From Riptortus pedestris (Eukaryota > Arthropoda > Insecta > Hemiptera > Alydidae): a DNA stretch of 64,000 bases. The notes beneath the pieces are model-generated. The model was given only the letters and a program-made list of their open reading frames with translations, did no database searches and was not told the origin of the DNA. Location: assembly GCA_019009955.1 (NCBI GenBank), contig CM032232.1:73279001-73343000 (forward strand), written 5' to 3'. The position numbers and the translations under genes were made by a program. This document shows positions 35,850 through 46,544 of this stretch, in pieces (the stretch's first letter is position 1; each line of letters begins with the position of its first letter).

Positions 35850-36839
35850 CCCAAGAAAAAGTTGTATTACTCAACAGGTGGTGAGGAGAAGGTGACGGGC
35901 CAAGAAGAGTTTGCCGGAGGACCTGAGGGAATGGAGGATCTTATCTGAAGGCAGCAGGGGATTTGTTTCAGGTCAAGGCCCTCAACTACTGTAGCGCCAA
36001 GAAATAAGTTAGTCATCATCTCCCATTTTGGGATATTGAGCCTAATAACAATGAGAACTATCTAAATTTAAGAATAAGATAATTTGTTAAATTAAATGTT
36101 CTTTGGGACAAAAAGAAAAAAAACAAAACTGGAATTTAGAACTTAATTAGAATGCATGAATTTATTTTTCTTCCAGTATCCATTTTGAGATTAAAGCGAC
36201 GGATTAAATAAAGCCAAGAAATTGGAAAAGTTACTATTTCTAGAAAGGATTATTGAAATCACAGAAGGTCTTTTCTGAGCGATATCACATTTCATAAGCC
36301 ACCAATTTTAATAATGCTCTAGGGATTTTCACTCTAGTCAGGCCCTTCTCATTTAAATAAATTGCCCTTAAGGGTGCTACGCTAGTTCCGAGTTGGGGAA
36401 ACTTTAAATGATCAGAAAGTTTTCCCCGCTCTTTCACTAAAACTGTCCCTTCCATCTGATTTCACGGATTTGGACGAATCTACGTCTGAATGGATTGTTT
36501 TCAAACAAAGCTTAATCCGATTATTCATGGTGGAAACTAGAGTGAAGATGAAGATATACAGGAGCAAATGGAGTACTTCAATGTGTTCTAGTGTAATTGC
36601 TAATTACATATTCTGTTTCTATAACTAGTTAGTTACAACTGTGTGTATACTGCAAATCCATTTAAATGTGGAATACTAATGCCTTCCCTTAATCAAATTA
36701 ATAATTATTAATTAAAGCTGACCGGATTTCATGAGTAGTTTAGTAATTAATAAATAAGTTTGATTTATCAATTGAAATATTCGTTTTCCATAGCAATTTA
36801 TAAGTTTGGGAGCTAGATATTGATTAATGACGGTTCAAA

Positions 36840-37901
36840 TCTATATATATATGTAAAAATGAATGTTTGTCTTTATGTCCTTTATAGACTCTTAAACGGC
36901 TGAACCGAATTTTATGAAACTTATGTATATTACTACTAAAACAGGTTAGGTTTCTGGCTATATTAATATTCTCTGAGACGAACAGGAGTAGGGGTTATAA
37001 GGAGGCCTAAAATTAAAAATAGCGATATTTCGATTCCTATTGGTTTTTCGGCAAAGATGAAAATAACAAAAGTTGTTTATCTTGTTATTTAGAGTAACTT
37101 TTTTTCTGTACACTTTTGTCGTATACCGAAGTATAAATGAGTTATACGATAAAACCAATAGTGGGAGTCAACAATTTTATGAAAAAAAAGACTCAACCGA
37201 ACTAAACGAAACTCCGTTTGTGATTTGGTATTTAGACCTCCCTAATTATAAGTTTTATTAAAATTTCGAGGTACGAACAGGAGTGGGGGTTGTAAGGGAG
37301 GTCTGAAATTAAAAAAAGCGATATTTCGTTTCTTATTGGTTTTTGGCAATTATGCACATAACAAAAGTTGTTTATTTTGTTATTTAAAGTAACTTTTGAT
37401 GTATGAAATTTTTCCGTATAACGAAGTATAAATGAGGTACGTATACACGTAAAACTATAGAATGGGTCAACAATGTTATGGGACTCGAAAGACTAAATAG
37501 AAATATAAAATAATGTATATAAAACAGCTGCCATCAAAGAGGTGCTTTGGAACACTTTTGATGAAATGAACGCTTATTCATAGATGGTTCGGAATGCAAA
37601 ATTCTTTATATGATTATGAATAATATGGTTATTATGTGGCATAATCTATGATTATGTTATATACAAAAAAAAAGATAAATACACTGAAATGGGAAATATA
37701 AAAATATTGTGTATTTAGTAGAATTAAGTACATAAATACTTTTTTTATTAACGTATCCCCAGCACTCCGGACTCGGGACTAAATCCAAAGCATTGAGACG
37801 GGAAAATGTAAAAATATTGAATAAAAGTAAAGTCAAAAAAAAAATACCATTATCATTCAGCCTCAAATGATTTCCCGGGCGAAGCCGGGTACCTTAGCTA
37901 G
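36840..37901 (+). mobile_element. Non-autonomous Helitron with both termini
   Basis: Starts TCTATATATATATG after an A (36839) and ends with the hairpin CCCGGGCGAAGCCGGG, then TACCTTAG, then CTAG (37898-37901) followed by T. TC...CTRR, a GC hairpin about 10 bp from the end, and insertion between A and T are the canonical Helitron features. An internal block of about 180 bp is duplicated (36965-37145 and 37265-37440, both with AAAATAGCGATATTTCG-like and AACAAAAGTTGTTTAT). No Rep/helicase coding, so it depends on an autonomous partner. Confidence 0.8.
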
Positions 37902-39360
37902 TTATAAATAATATTATGTAATACAGACTTTCCTATCCAAAATACTCTCAAAGGACTGATCACATCTCTACTATCTCTAAGGCCACGGCTACCAGAAGTT
38001 TCTATCTCATGGCTATTTTATAATTTCAGAACGTGTGCTGATATTGGCGATAGTCTTCCTAAAATCATAGGAATTAGTTCTAAGATCTATATAGTTTTAA
38101 AACGTACCTCATGAAATCCGCTGAAAATATATCCACTCACTAATCATATTAATAAAGTAAAATTAAAAAAAAAATCAATCTTTGGCATGAAACCTCTATT
38201 ATTAACATGATTGCATTGCAAACTACCTACTTAGGTAGGTAGATGAAGTCACTTCCCACTTCCAGAATACCTACTTCAGGACATAGGGCATTTAGAGCCT
38301 GTACATCTTAGACTTTCTTGGTCTGCTATGCAAGTTTTTATTACTCTCTGGCTTCTAGTCACTTCAAACATTTTCAGTGACTTATATGATCCCACGACTT
38401 TTAAGTCCCCATTGCCAGTTAGGGGTTAAGGAATAGTAAAGTTCTGTAGCTACTTCATACTTCTTTGTATCTGACATATTTTTCCCTACCCTCGAGGCTA
38501 TTAAGTGAGAATAAATTCCAAAAACGAAGTTTACCGTGACACTAAAATGTACTAAGATGTGAGCTCAAACTACTCAAAATACGAGCTAGGGGTAGTAGAA
38601 TTATAGAAGAGACGTTGAAAATTTACGGGACAATAAACGGGGGGTCATATGAGGACGGTATATTGTACCGGTTGGCTGACCCGACCCAATAAAATTCCAG
38701 GGCAGACAGCGACAGGAAACTAGTGGTCATTTATTCCTCAATTATTCATCCCACTTACTACAATTGACAACTTCCTTTATGAAGACGTAGTTAATTATCC
38801 ATAATATTATATAGCAGCTTGCATTATATTATATCTCAGAGAGGAAAAAATTCTTCCATATATACTGAACTTTATATAGGTAGACTTTAATATCTTTTTA
38901 TTTTCAAATTTATTGGTCAATCAATACTAAAATGACTTCTCCTAATTAATCCCTGTAAAAAATGGGGCCTCTCTTAAATCACTAGATTACATTTTATGCA
39001 TATATCCCGAGAGACACCCTTACCTCATTATCTTTTATGTTATTTAGAGTAAAACTATATAAAAAATAAATATTTATTTAAAGGGCTTAAGTTAATTTTA
39101 ATCTAATATGATGTTTTATTTTTTTATAGAAACTCAAATATTTTATTTCATATACCGAGTTTATGAAAACGAAATGAAATACAGCCCACCGCTTAAATAA
39201 AATGTACAAATACCGAAATTTATGTTGAAACGTACTTAATAATTATACTAGGACAAAGTTTTTCCTTCTCTTTAAGATGAGTTTTCTAAATCTTGTTTTT
39301 TGTTTCAATTTAGTTTGCCTCTAACAAATAATTTTCTAAGGGTAATAACTGAAGAATGAA
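37902..39360. other. AT-rich non-coding stretch
   Basis: No gene or repeat family recognised. Confidence 0.45.
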
Positions 39361-39368
39361 AAAAAAAA

Positions 39369-39431
39369 TGCTTCCACATTCTACGACCTGGTTTGACTCC
39401 TAGAATCTCCGAAATACGTGGAAGCATTACA
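39369..39431. other. Hairpin with 11-bp stem
   Basis: AATGCTTCCAC and GTGGAAGCATT enclose about 40 bp that itself holds a smaller ATTCTA/TAGAAT pair. Function unknown. Confidence 0.5.
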
Positions 39432-39477
39432 GTATACGTTTTATTCTAGACTCAATATGTTTTATAAATTCTTCATA

Positions 39478-39872
39478 TTTTATGGCAAGGGTCACCAATA
39501 AAAAACATTTATTTTGGTGCAAACTTTATTGAAACTGTCCTACATGTTTTGTGGCTTACTTGCCACCTCTTTAGGGGCTAACCCTCTTCAAAAAAAAAAT
39601 GTAATAACATTAATTAAATCTTAAAGAAACCTTAGAATGTCTAGATATTGTATTAGTAGGTGCCAACATAAATGACATATTTATTAAATCTAACTATAGA
39701 TTGCTACTTACATTTCTAAAGTGCTCGTTTTCCTTTTACAATCGTTGTAATTGTCCTCACTGAGGAGGTGGAGGTAGTTGATACTGAGGTTCCCGAGGTA
39801 CGTTAAGTCAGCTGACTACAACTCGATTACTCACACGTCAATCTTGAACTCGATTATTTTTAGGAAATAGTT
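39478..39872 (-). mobile_element. Penelope-type repeat, single-armed copy
   Basis: Homologous over its whole length to the left arm and middle of the element at 60243-60797 (shared blocks GGCAAGGGTC, CAATAAAAAACATTT, TGCCACCTCTT, ATTAAATCTAA and GTCAATCTTGAACTCGATTA). On the minus strand the hammerhead-like motif (39546-39574) is followed by CAATAAAGTTTGC. The right arm is missing. Confidence 0.55.
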
Positions 39873-40679
39873 ACCTTAGCAAATTGTAAGAGAGTGGAAT
39901 TAAAAAGTCAGAAAAAAAATATCATCTATTCGAAATTAAAAAGCGTAGAAATAAATTTCGAATTTAATCCAAATATTTTTAAATTTACTGACGAATTCCT
40001 TTCAGATATAGATGTACGTAAATAAATGTTTTTATTAGTAGATTACAGTACATATAAAAACACCCCTACTGTTCTAGCCACTCATCCGATTATTCATCTT
40101 GTCACGTACCGGGGTTAAATTGATCAATAAAGAAAGATCACATTGAATCAAATCAATGTTCACCTTGTATTATCCTATGTAAAAATATAATTTTACTCAA
40201 TTAATACTCAGTTTAAAGTGTCTGAAACTTTTAGGCTGACAATAGCATTAAGACATAGCTCCATTTTAAGTTGTTTTCATTTTCCAGGAATCGTTAGGGG
40301 AAAAAAATCGAATTTTCCTAGTAATTATAATTCAGTGCTATAAATCTTCAGCGCCTTGTAAAAGAATAAGTATGAGTGATTATTAACATAATGTAATGTT
40401 TATAACGTATTTATATTATAAATATAAGATAATATTTAAACCGTGATGCTTTAAAGTCGTATTATAGAAGCCATTGACTAAATTTTATAATTATTCTCTT
40501 AAACCCACAACTATAAATTTGGCCAAGAGACAGAGAAAAAAAAAAACACAAAATGAATAAACGATTTAGACGACTATAAAAGGGTTTAATGAAGGCTGGC
40601 GGAATTAAAAGGCATTTACTGGAAATGGAAAATGAGGGCAAGCAGGGCACTAAATCAATTAGAAACATTTAGTCCCGTA

Positions 40680-41083
40680 GAAAACATTTCCACAAGCCAT
40701 CTAGGTAGCTAATGAGAGATTAGATGGGGTCGTGCCCTGGCAACCAACTACTGCAGATGATATTAGCACTAGATTTCCCGCCATTACTAACGATCTAATC
40801 AGCTGGCGAGGTACTTCAGATTTAGGGCCAACTAGCTAGAGTCAATAAGCAATATCCTTGTTATAGCAAGAATGGTTTATAATTGTAACTGCTCTCAAAA
40901 CAAGATTAAACACCCCATGCAAATTAGATATTGGGACTAATAGCAGCTCTTGTAAATTGCCAGAGTGCTAACAAGGCAGTTACCTTTAACATCATTCCGT
41001 CTGATGGAAGAGTGGCGGTTCGTTAGTTCTGCTATCAGATCAGTTTTGTACAGATGGAAATGATGCTGGCCATATATTGCAAG
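40680..41083 (+). promoter_or_regulatory. Candidate host promoter and short first exon
   Basis: A repeat-free, less AT-rich stretch ending in a possible first coding exon. The arthropod-type initiator TCAGTT lies at about 41039-41044. An ATG at 41054 opens 10 codons (MEMMLAIYCK) that end in a consensus splice donor, CAAG/GTGAGTA, at 41083/41084 (phase 0). The upstream CCTGGCAACCAAC resembles an RFX half-site. Against it: the 5' UTR would be very short and such motifs occur by chance. The next candidate exon in the same phase starts at 42500. Confidence 0.3.
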
Positions 41084-41254
41084 GTGAGTACGCTGAAATT
41101 GGTATTGCTCCGCACAGTGATGGATGAAAAGGTTTTCTTTCCATTGGGAGGAGTGGGAGGGGGGGGGGTTTGAGACTGGAATAGGGTCGAGTATGAAGAG
41201 TTAAATTACACGGATTTCTAATTATATATTAATTGGTAAATAAAATAAAGGGTT

Positions 41255-41400
41255 GGAGCCGCCAGTATAGATGATGATGTTGTACTGTACAACTCTAGAC
41301 GGCTTGAAGATGGTGACATCGCAACGAAAGCATTTGCCAACTGTACTCAACCATCAGCCAGTAACGACGATATGCATCGACAGATATGACAATAGTGTAT
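41255..41400 (+). mobile_element. Small repeat with hammerhead-like core (copy 1)
   Basis: Shares AACTCTAGA(C/A)GGCTTGAAG, ATGGTG, CATCG and CAGCCAGTAACGACG with 47305-47490. The left end GAGCCGCCAGTATAGATGAT is the inverse of the right end of the other copy (ATCATTTATACTGGCGGTTC), so the intact form had terminal inverted repeats of about 24 bp. The TTGAAGATGG...CGAAAG core resembles those in Penelope-like terminal repeats. A Penelope-type GIY-YIG remnant lies 320 bp downstream. Confidence 0.5.
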
Positions 41401-41480
41401 ATTAATTATTTGCTAGTCTTACACTCGCTAGAGATTTATGGCGTAGATCTTATTAAAGTTGCATAATTTGAACTCTAAAG

Positions 41481-41615
41481 TTCAATCCCCGAATGGATAA
41501 AGAGAATTTTAGAATCGCACTCCATGAATTCCTTGACCACAACCTGGCTAGAACAGGTGTTATCCCGTATATACCCAGTCCCGATAAGCCTTAGTTACAT
41601 AGACGTTAAGTTTCC
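41481..41615 (+). mobile_element. SINE-S copy
   Basis: B-box-like AAGTTCAATCCCCG at 41479-41492, AATTCCTTGACCACAACC, TGGCTAGAACAGGTG and CCCGATAAGCCTTAGTTAC match the inverse of the other copies. Confidence 0.5.
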
Positions 41616-41719
41616 TTTAATTCATTCCTTGTCGTTGCTTGAGGTTGTAATATGGGATAAAATGTTAGTCTTTAGTAATCATAATTTCCAGTGTTTTATT
41701 TAATTTATTTTCTTTCATT

Positions 41720-41797
41720 GAATGTGTGGAAGTTTATGTAGGACAAACAGGGAGGAAGACAGCTAGGAGAGTGTACCGGCATATTTTAAATATTTAG
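41720..41797 (+). pseudogene. Penelope-like GIY-YIG endonuclease fragment
   Basis: Twenty-five codons ending at a TAG: ECVEVYVGQTGRKTARRVYR. VYVGQTGR is the start of the GIY-YIG nuclease fold, which in Penelope-like retroelements sits C-terminal to the reverse transcriptase and nicks target DNA. Only this motif is left; the reverse transcriptase upstream and the Glu-containing end of the nuclease are absent. Confidence 0.6.
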
Positions 41798-41994
41798 GAG
41801 ATGTAAAACAAAATAGAACTAAAACAAGAGCGACAAAGTAAATTGTATGATAAGACTGCTTCACTTAAATAAACAAAATTTTAGGGAGAAATAGGCACTG
41901 TAGGATACAGATTAATAGGAGAGCCAACAAAAACAATGGTATGTATGGCATTAACCTTCCTGAAGTGATGGACTCCTAAAATATAACTCTTAGA

Positions 41995-42055
41995 CCCACC
42001 CTCCTTTCTAGAAATGGGTTGTAATCTGTAGATAACTCATTTATATAAGCCGTTG
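41995..42055 (+). mobile_element. SINE-S fragment
   Basis: CCCTCCTTTCTAGAAATGGG and TTGTAATCTGTAGATAACTC match the SINE-S middle block in plus orientation. Confidence 0.45.
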
Positions 42056-42499
42056 CAGTAAAAATTGGGCCTTAGTAAATAAATTTATAAAAATAAAAGT
42101 GCAAATATAATTTGCTAGTACCGAATTTATATATTTTCAGAGGTACAACCTGTATGAAAATTGTATTCTTCATTTAAAGTTACTTTGTCTTTAATCAAAA
42201 TCGGACGGCAGAGAAATAATAAGTGGAATAAATTGGGAAACCAGAAGAAGAAAAAATATCTACATCTAATCAATTAAAGATATCTTCTCGAAATGTTGAA
42301 ACTTCTGAAAGGAATGTACAGAAATAAGAAACATTTATGAAAAAAACATTTTCGATTTACTACATTTGGAACGCGATATCTATAGAATAGAAGGATGTCA
42401 ATGTTTATTGAGACATTTGTGATAAAGTAATTATTTATTTCTTTTTTTTTATCGTGAATCTGTACTAACTCTCCTTTTACTGGCGTCTTTAAAATACAG

Positions 42500-42686
42500 T
42501 GTGCACACAATGGAGGATATACAGTTTACCAAACTGGCGACCCTCACTGTTATCATTGCTACTATCCTCCGACTCAAATATACAGATGCAAATTCAGAAC
42601 TGAACGCTCCACTTCCCGTCGAGACTCTTGATCCCATTTCACTTCCTTCCGGATCTAACCTCCGAGTAGAACTCGCCCCGAGTTGA
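42500..42686 (+). CDS. Candidate host exon (Cys/Tyr-rich or signal-peptide reading)
   Basis: A consensus-like acceptor precedes it: branch-type TACTAAC at about 42463, a pyrimidine stretch, then AAAATACAG/TGTGCAC at 42499/42500. Read in phase with the donor at 41083 it gives 43 codons, CAHNGGYTVYQTGDPHCYHC then YYPPTQIYRCKF, ending at TGA 42629-42631. The CxHNGG start and the Cys spacing are loosely EGF-like. Another frame from an ATG at 42510 gives a secreted-looking 58-residue peptide (hydrophobic TKLATLTVIIATIL near the start) up to 42686. Only one reading can be right. The local base composition is clearly less AT-rich than the flanks. No homologue can be named. Confidence 0.3.
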
Positions 42687-43199
42687 CTTGTAAAACAGCG
42701 TTCCTAGGGTATATGTTCAATGCATTTACATATTTACCAAGTTGCCCTAAAGCTTTTATCGTCTCGTATGCCATCTTGTAACAATACTATATGCGAATGA
42801 AACTTTACTTCGGTTGCGAGTCAATATTATCACTTTGATCAAACAGCTTAAACTTTTTATATGGCAAATGGAAGCAACCACAGCACTTTTATTATGGACA
42901 TAGCTGGAAATATCTTAGTTTTCCAAGATGGGATGTTGAGTAATATTGTAACCTTTTACTGTTCATTAAAACAAAATAAATGCACTCCAATAAATAAATA
43001 AACTTACCCATATCAATAGGAAATAATAATCCTCAGTAACAGGAATTGTCCAAATCCCGAAGAATCTTATTTCACACCATTATTTTCAACAGACTAAGCG
43101 AAAAGACCAAAGTCATGCTTAGCTAAAATACATCGTATTGATTTAATCGGGTTATTACTATTGCAATTACTGGAATTTGAGATGATTGTGATAGCCATT

Positions 43200-43346
43200 A
43201 GATGCCGTGTGTTTGTCATTCGAGCGACAGCTATTCATTTTCAACTTGAGTTTTATAAATTTACCAAACATGTTGGCTCTAGAATTGTAACTGGTACATA
43301 TAGAGTCGCCCGGCGGTTTTGCTTCAGGCTGCACTTCTCTAATCAG
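43200..43346 (+). CDS. Candidate host exon ending in a consensus donor
   Basis: The open frame reads HVGSRIVTGTYRVARRFCFR then LHFSNQ and stops exactly at AATCAG/GTGAGTGC (43346/43347), a near-perfect 5' splice site in phase 0. The frame is open from 43161, but which AG is the acceptor is unclear. It lies in the same low-repeat region as the candidate exons at 41.05 and 42.5 kb. Not recognised. Confidence 0.25.
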
Positions 43347-43671
43347 GTGAGTGCACTTTGCATAAAATAAAACAATAGTAGAGGACAAAGCCTTTTTATT
43401 GATCCTGTGTAATTCTGCTTAGTTTAGGACTACTTTACTGAAATATCATTCAATCCTACCCAGTGGAAACAAATAAAAAACTCTTTCCAAATATGTGTGT
43501 ATGTTTGTGACAATAAATCAGGCAAATAAATGTATAGATGGTTTAGGGATGATATATTTTTATTATTATTATGTGATTTGATTGTTTGGCTGTAAAAAGT
43601 TTAAATACCAACTAACATTTAGTTCTCATTTTTATTTATTTATTTGTGAATATAATCTAGGATTTTTATTA

Positions 43672-43673
<2 letters not shown>

Positions 43674-43717
<44 letters not shown>
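43674..43717. repeat. (TA)n microsatellite
   Basis: About 21 TA units. A G-run of about 13 lies 90 bp on (43805-43817). Confidence 0.95.
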
Positions 43718-43723
<6 letters not shown>

Positions 43724-43819
43724 TTCAGTTAATTATAGCATAGCGCTTATTGAGGTTATAGAACCTACCTTGTTAAAGATTATATATTGTAGACAAATTA
43801 CGATGGGGGGGGGGGGTAG

Positions 43820-45590
43820 TTTTTTTATTCTCCCTTGGAGAATTATAGTAGTACTGACTGAGGCATAATTTTAAGGGTTGTTTAGTGCTATTAGCATCTA
43901 AGAAAATTAAGGATTGCCTTATATGGATGACGGACGTATATTTGCAAAGTTGCGCTATATGTTTTTAGCATTGTTAATCCCCAGGAGAGCAAACCATGTG
44001 CTAGGTGAAAAAGATAGTACATATAGCTGAGTTGAGACCTTAAGATCTTTTTTTTGCCTGAAAAATAATATATTCAAAATGTGTGTTTATAACATATATA
44101 TAATTTACTTTAGACGTCTCTCTAGCAATATTATTTTTATGATTGTTATCATACCTCGATAGGTTTTAGATTAAACTTAGGGAAGGAAGAGGGGTTTGAA
44201 GAAGGAAAATTATAAATATCAGTTTTTATGAGTTGTATTCATAAAATTCAAACTACCATTTTTATTGGAAATGTTAATTATATATTTTTCACTCTACATA
44301 TTTTTTTTTTGTAATTGAAGTAACTTACTTTTTGGATTGTTTTTTGTTGCCTTCAATCCTAATTATCTGATTTTAATGATGCGCAATCATCATGAAACGT
44401 CCAAACTTCAGTACCACGAATCACTTGTACAAGACCATTTCAATGGAAGTGAATGAAGCGTGTGACATCAGTGATATTTTGGAGCTGCAATGTTTATTTT
44501 ATTAGAATAAATATTGATATTTAAACATTTCATGACATTAGAGGCTACGTTCGTTTATGGCAGACAACTTTTATGAAGATGGAGTGATGTAGAAATGAAT
44601 TTAATTAAATTTAAAGATATGCCACTGATGCCAAATATGCAAAATCTGCCAGAAATCAAGGGACTTTTGAGATTCTCATATTGTTTAGTATAATCAAAAC
44701 TGATGTATGGTATTCAATATATACAAGGAATATTAGTAACAAATTGAAGGAAATTAAATATAGGGTTGATGGACGACCAAATGACATGATGATATAACCC
44801 ATGTCAACATTAACATGACTTCCAAATGAACACATTTTACTGACACTTATAATTGACAGAAAGAAAAGCCAAAACGATTTGTCCTCCATGTAATGTTCAC
44901 ATGAAAATCAAATACAAACTTAGGAAATGCTATCTACATAATAATGTCATATGACTTACACGGTTTACCCACTCTATACTCCATAATTAAACAATCCAAA
45001 ATAGTACATCATTTTTCTTTATCAAAAATATATTTCTTAACCAGAATATTATTTTTAGCCACTCTGGTTTTTTTCTTAATTCGTACAATCTACATTATTT
45101 TATGTTTAAAGGCGGTTTGAAGAAATAACTGAAAAATTATATCAATTGATTCTCAGAATATGTATTCGTTAATTTACTGATCCTTTTTGACTTAACTAAA
45201 TACATACTGTTACATACATTGGCTTTTTAACACCTATTTATTCATTTAATTTAGTTATTTTACCATTATCATTTTGGATTGATCATTACTTTTTTTGGCC
45301 GAGTGAGGCAGATAACTTAGTGATTTTTAGTTAATAGTTATTGCATAAGCTGTTTTTGTTTATGAATTTCACCTCATAGCGAATTCTCCATAATAAATAA
45401 ATGTAAAATTGGAAAATTTTCTATTATAACGCATTGAGTCGAAATGATTCTCGTAATCAACCATGTTGGACTACGTTATTTATTACAGATGTTACTCGTT
45501 ATATTTTGATCTAACATTAACACTAACGGGTGATTCTTGTATTTTTGTCTTACGATTTCAGTGACAAATACTATCTTCTTATTAAGCTAA
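43820..45590. other. AT-rich non-coding stretch
   Basis: No repeat family recognised. An ATG frame at 44393-44506 (with FSTTNHLYKTISMEVNEACD) is protein-like but lacks supporting splice sites; no gene is called. Confidence 0.4.
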
Positions 45591-45995
45591 TCTTTATATA
45601 TATATAATTCTACTTTACGTGTGTATGTCACTGAATTCCTCCTAAAAGGCTGGATCGATTTGAATGATTTTTTGTATGCGTTTGGGTGACGCCCTAGATG
45701 GTTGGTTTAGAGTCAAAAATCAGCCCAGAAGATGGAGCAGGAGTAGGGGTTGTAAGGGAGGCCTAAAATTAAAAATAGCGATATTTCGTCTCCTATTGGT
45801 TTTCCGGCAAATATGCACATGATAAAAGTTGTTTATTTTGTTATTTAGAGTAATTTTTGTTATATTTACTTTTGCGGTATAACAAAGTATAAACGAGATA
45901 TATACTAAAGTAGCTTTTGTTTTAAACATAATATTATTAAATTTAATACCCTAATCGCTTGAAATATCATGCAGGACGTCTGTCGGGTCCACTAG
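45591..45995 (+). mobile_element. Short non-autonomous Helitron with both termini
   Basis: Starts TCTTTATATATATA after an A (45590) and ends GGACGTCTGTCGGGTCCA then CTAG (45992-45995) followed by T. GGAC...GTCC can form the terminal hairpin. Internal sequence at 45730-45900 matches the 36840-37901 Helitron (AAAATAGCGATATTTCG, GTTGTTTATTTTGTTATTTA). Confidence 0.7.
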
Positions 45996-46109
45996 TACAT
46001 TTATTAATTTCACATGTATATCAGAAATATCAAGTATTGTTAACTTGATTTGACAAAGGGAGAGATATAGAAAAGAATGTGAGACGATTTGTATAGAATT
46101 ACGGTAGGG

Positions 46110-46156
46110 TGAAAATCGGCTTAATTTGCGCAGGACCTGCGTGACGGACCTTTTTT
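46110..46156 (+). mobile_element. HINE-A hairpin-end fragment
   Basis: GGCTTAATTTGCGCAGGACC followed by TGCGTGACGGACCTTTTTTT is the HINE-A 3' end with a mutated hairpin. Confidence 0.55.
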
Positions 46157-46193
46157 TTAGGTAGAATGAAGGAATTTTTAATGCCTATTGTAG

Positions 46194-46377
46194 TAAAGTG
46201 CATGGTGCTCCAAAGGAACGACCAAAACAGCTCCGTCACTGGGTTGAGGTTTCTAGCTATCTGCAAACAAGTCAGTTGCTGTACAAGTTCTGTAGCTGGA
46301 TATATATTGCAGAGAAATGTGGTCAGCCGCACTGCTCATTCCAGGCTGACTCAACGGCATTCCTATCTCTCCAGAGG
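46194..46377 (+). CDS. Candidate host exon, phase 2 at its 3' end
   Basis: Fifty-nine codons in frame with GTG 46198: HGAPKERPKQLRHWVEVSSY, then LQTSQLLYKFCSWIYIAEKC, then GQPHCSFQADSTAFLSLQR. It ends at CCAGAG/GTTAGT (46376/46377), a good donor that splits an AGG Arg codon after two bases. The possible acceptor is ATTGTAG at 46193. Cys and Trp content and composition look like real protein. A second frame is also open here, but it runs into a stop at the donor. It joins in phase with the acceptor at 48628. No family recognised. Confidence 0.4.
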
Positions 46378-46439
46378 TTAGTTTCCAATATTTCATTCAA
46401 TCCAATCTGCCTTATTATTTGACTAATCTGTTTATCTGG

Positions 46440-46459
46440 TGTGTGTGTGTGTGTGTGTG
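46440..46459. repeat. (GT)n microsatellite
   Basis: Nine to ten GT units. Confidence 0.9.
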
Positions 46460-46544
46460 AATGAAGAAAGTCTAAGAGAATCTTGAGAAGGAAAATTTTA
46501 TTTTTAGTATTAAAAATCGATTACATTCTCATCATAATCAAAAA

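Larger units (their letters stand above)
34815..35948 (+). pseudogene. LINE C-terminal remnant (RWLGHVVRM type), split by another LINE
   Basis: Frame 34815-34867 reads KVTFRWLGHVVRMPKKK and resumes at 35864 with YYSTGGEEKVTGQEE, stopping at 35946-35948. The LGHV-x-RM block is the typical C-terminal signature of several endonuclease-type LINE reverse transcriptases (RTE/CR1-like). The frame is continuous once the 982-bp minus-strand LINE and one copy of its target duplication are set aside. A poly(A) run lies just upstream (34798-34813). Confidence 0.6.

Noticed and set aside
36958..37158. Conserved small protein shared with 45720-45929
   Set aside because: Similarity is explained by the shared Helitron DNA; both frames are AT-rich and no start or stop is conserved.
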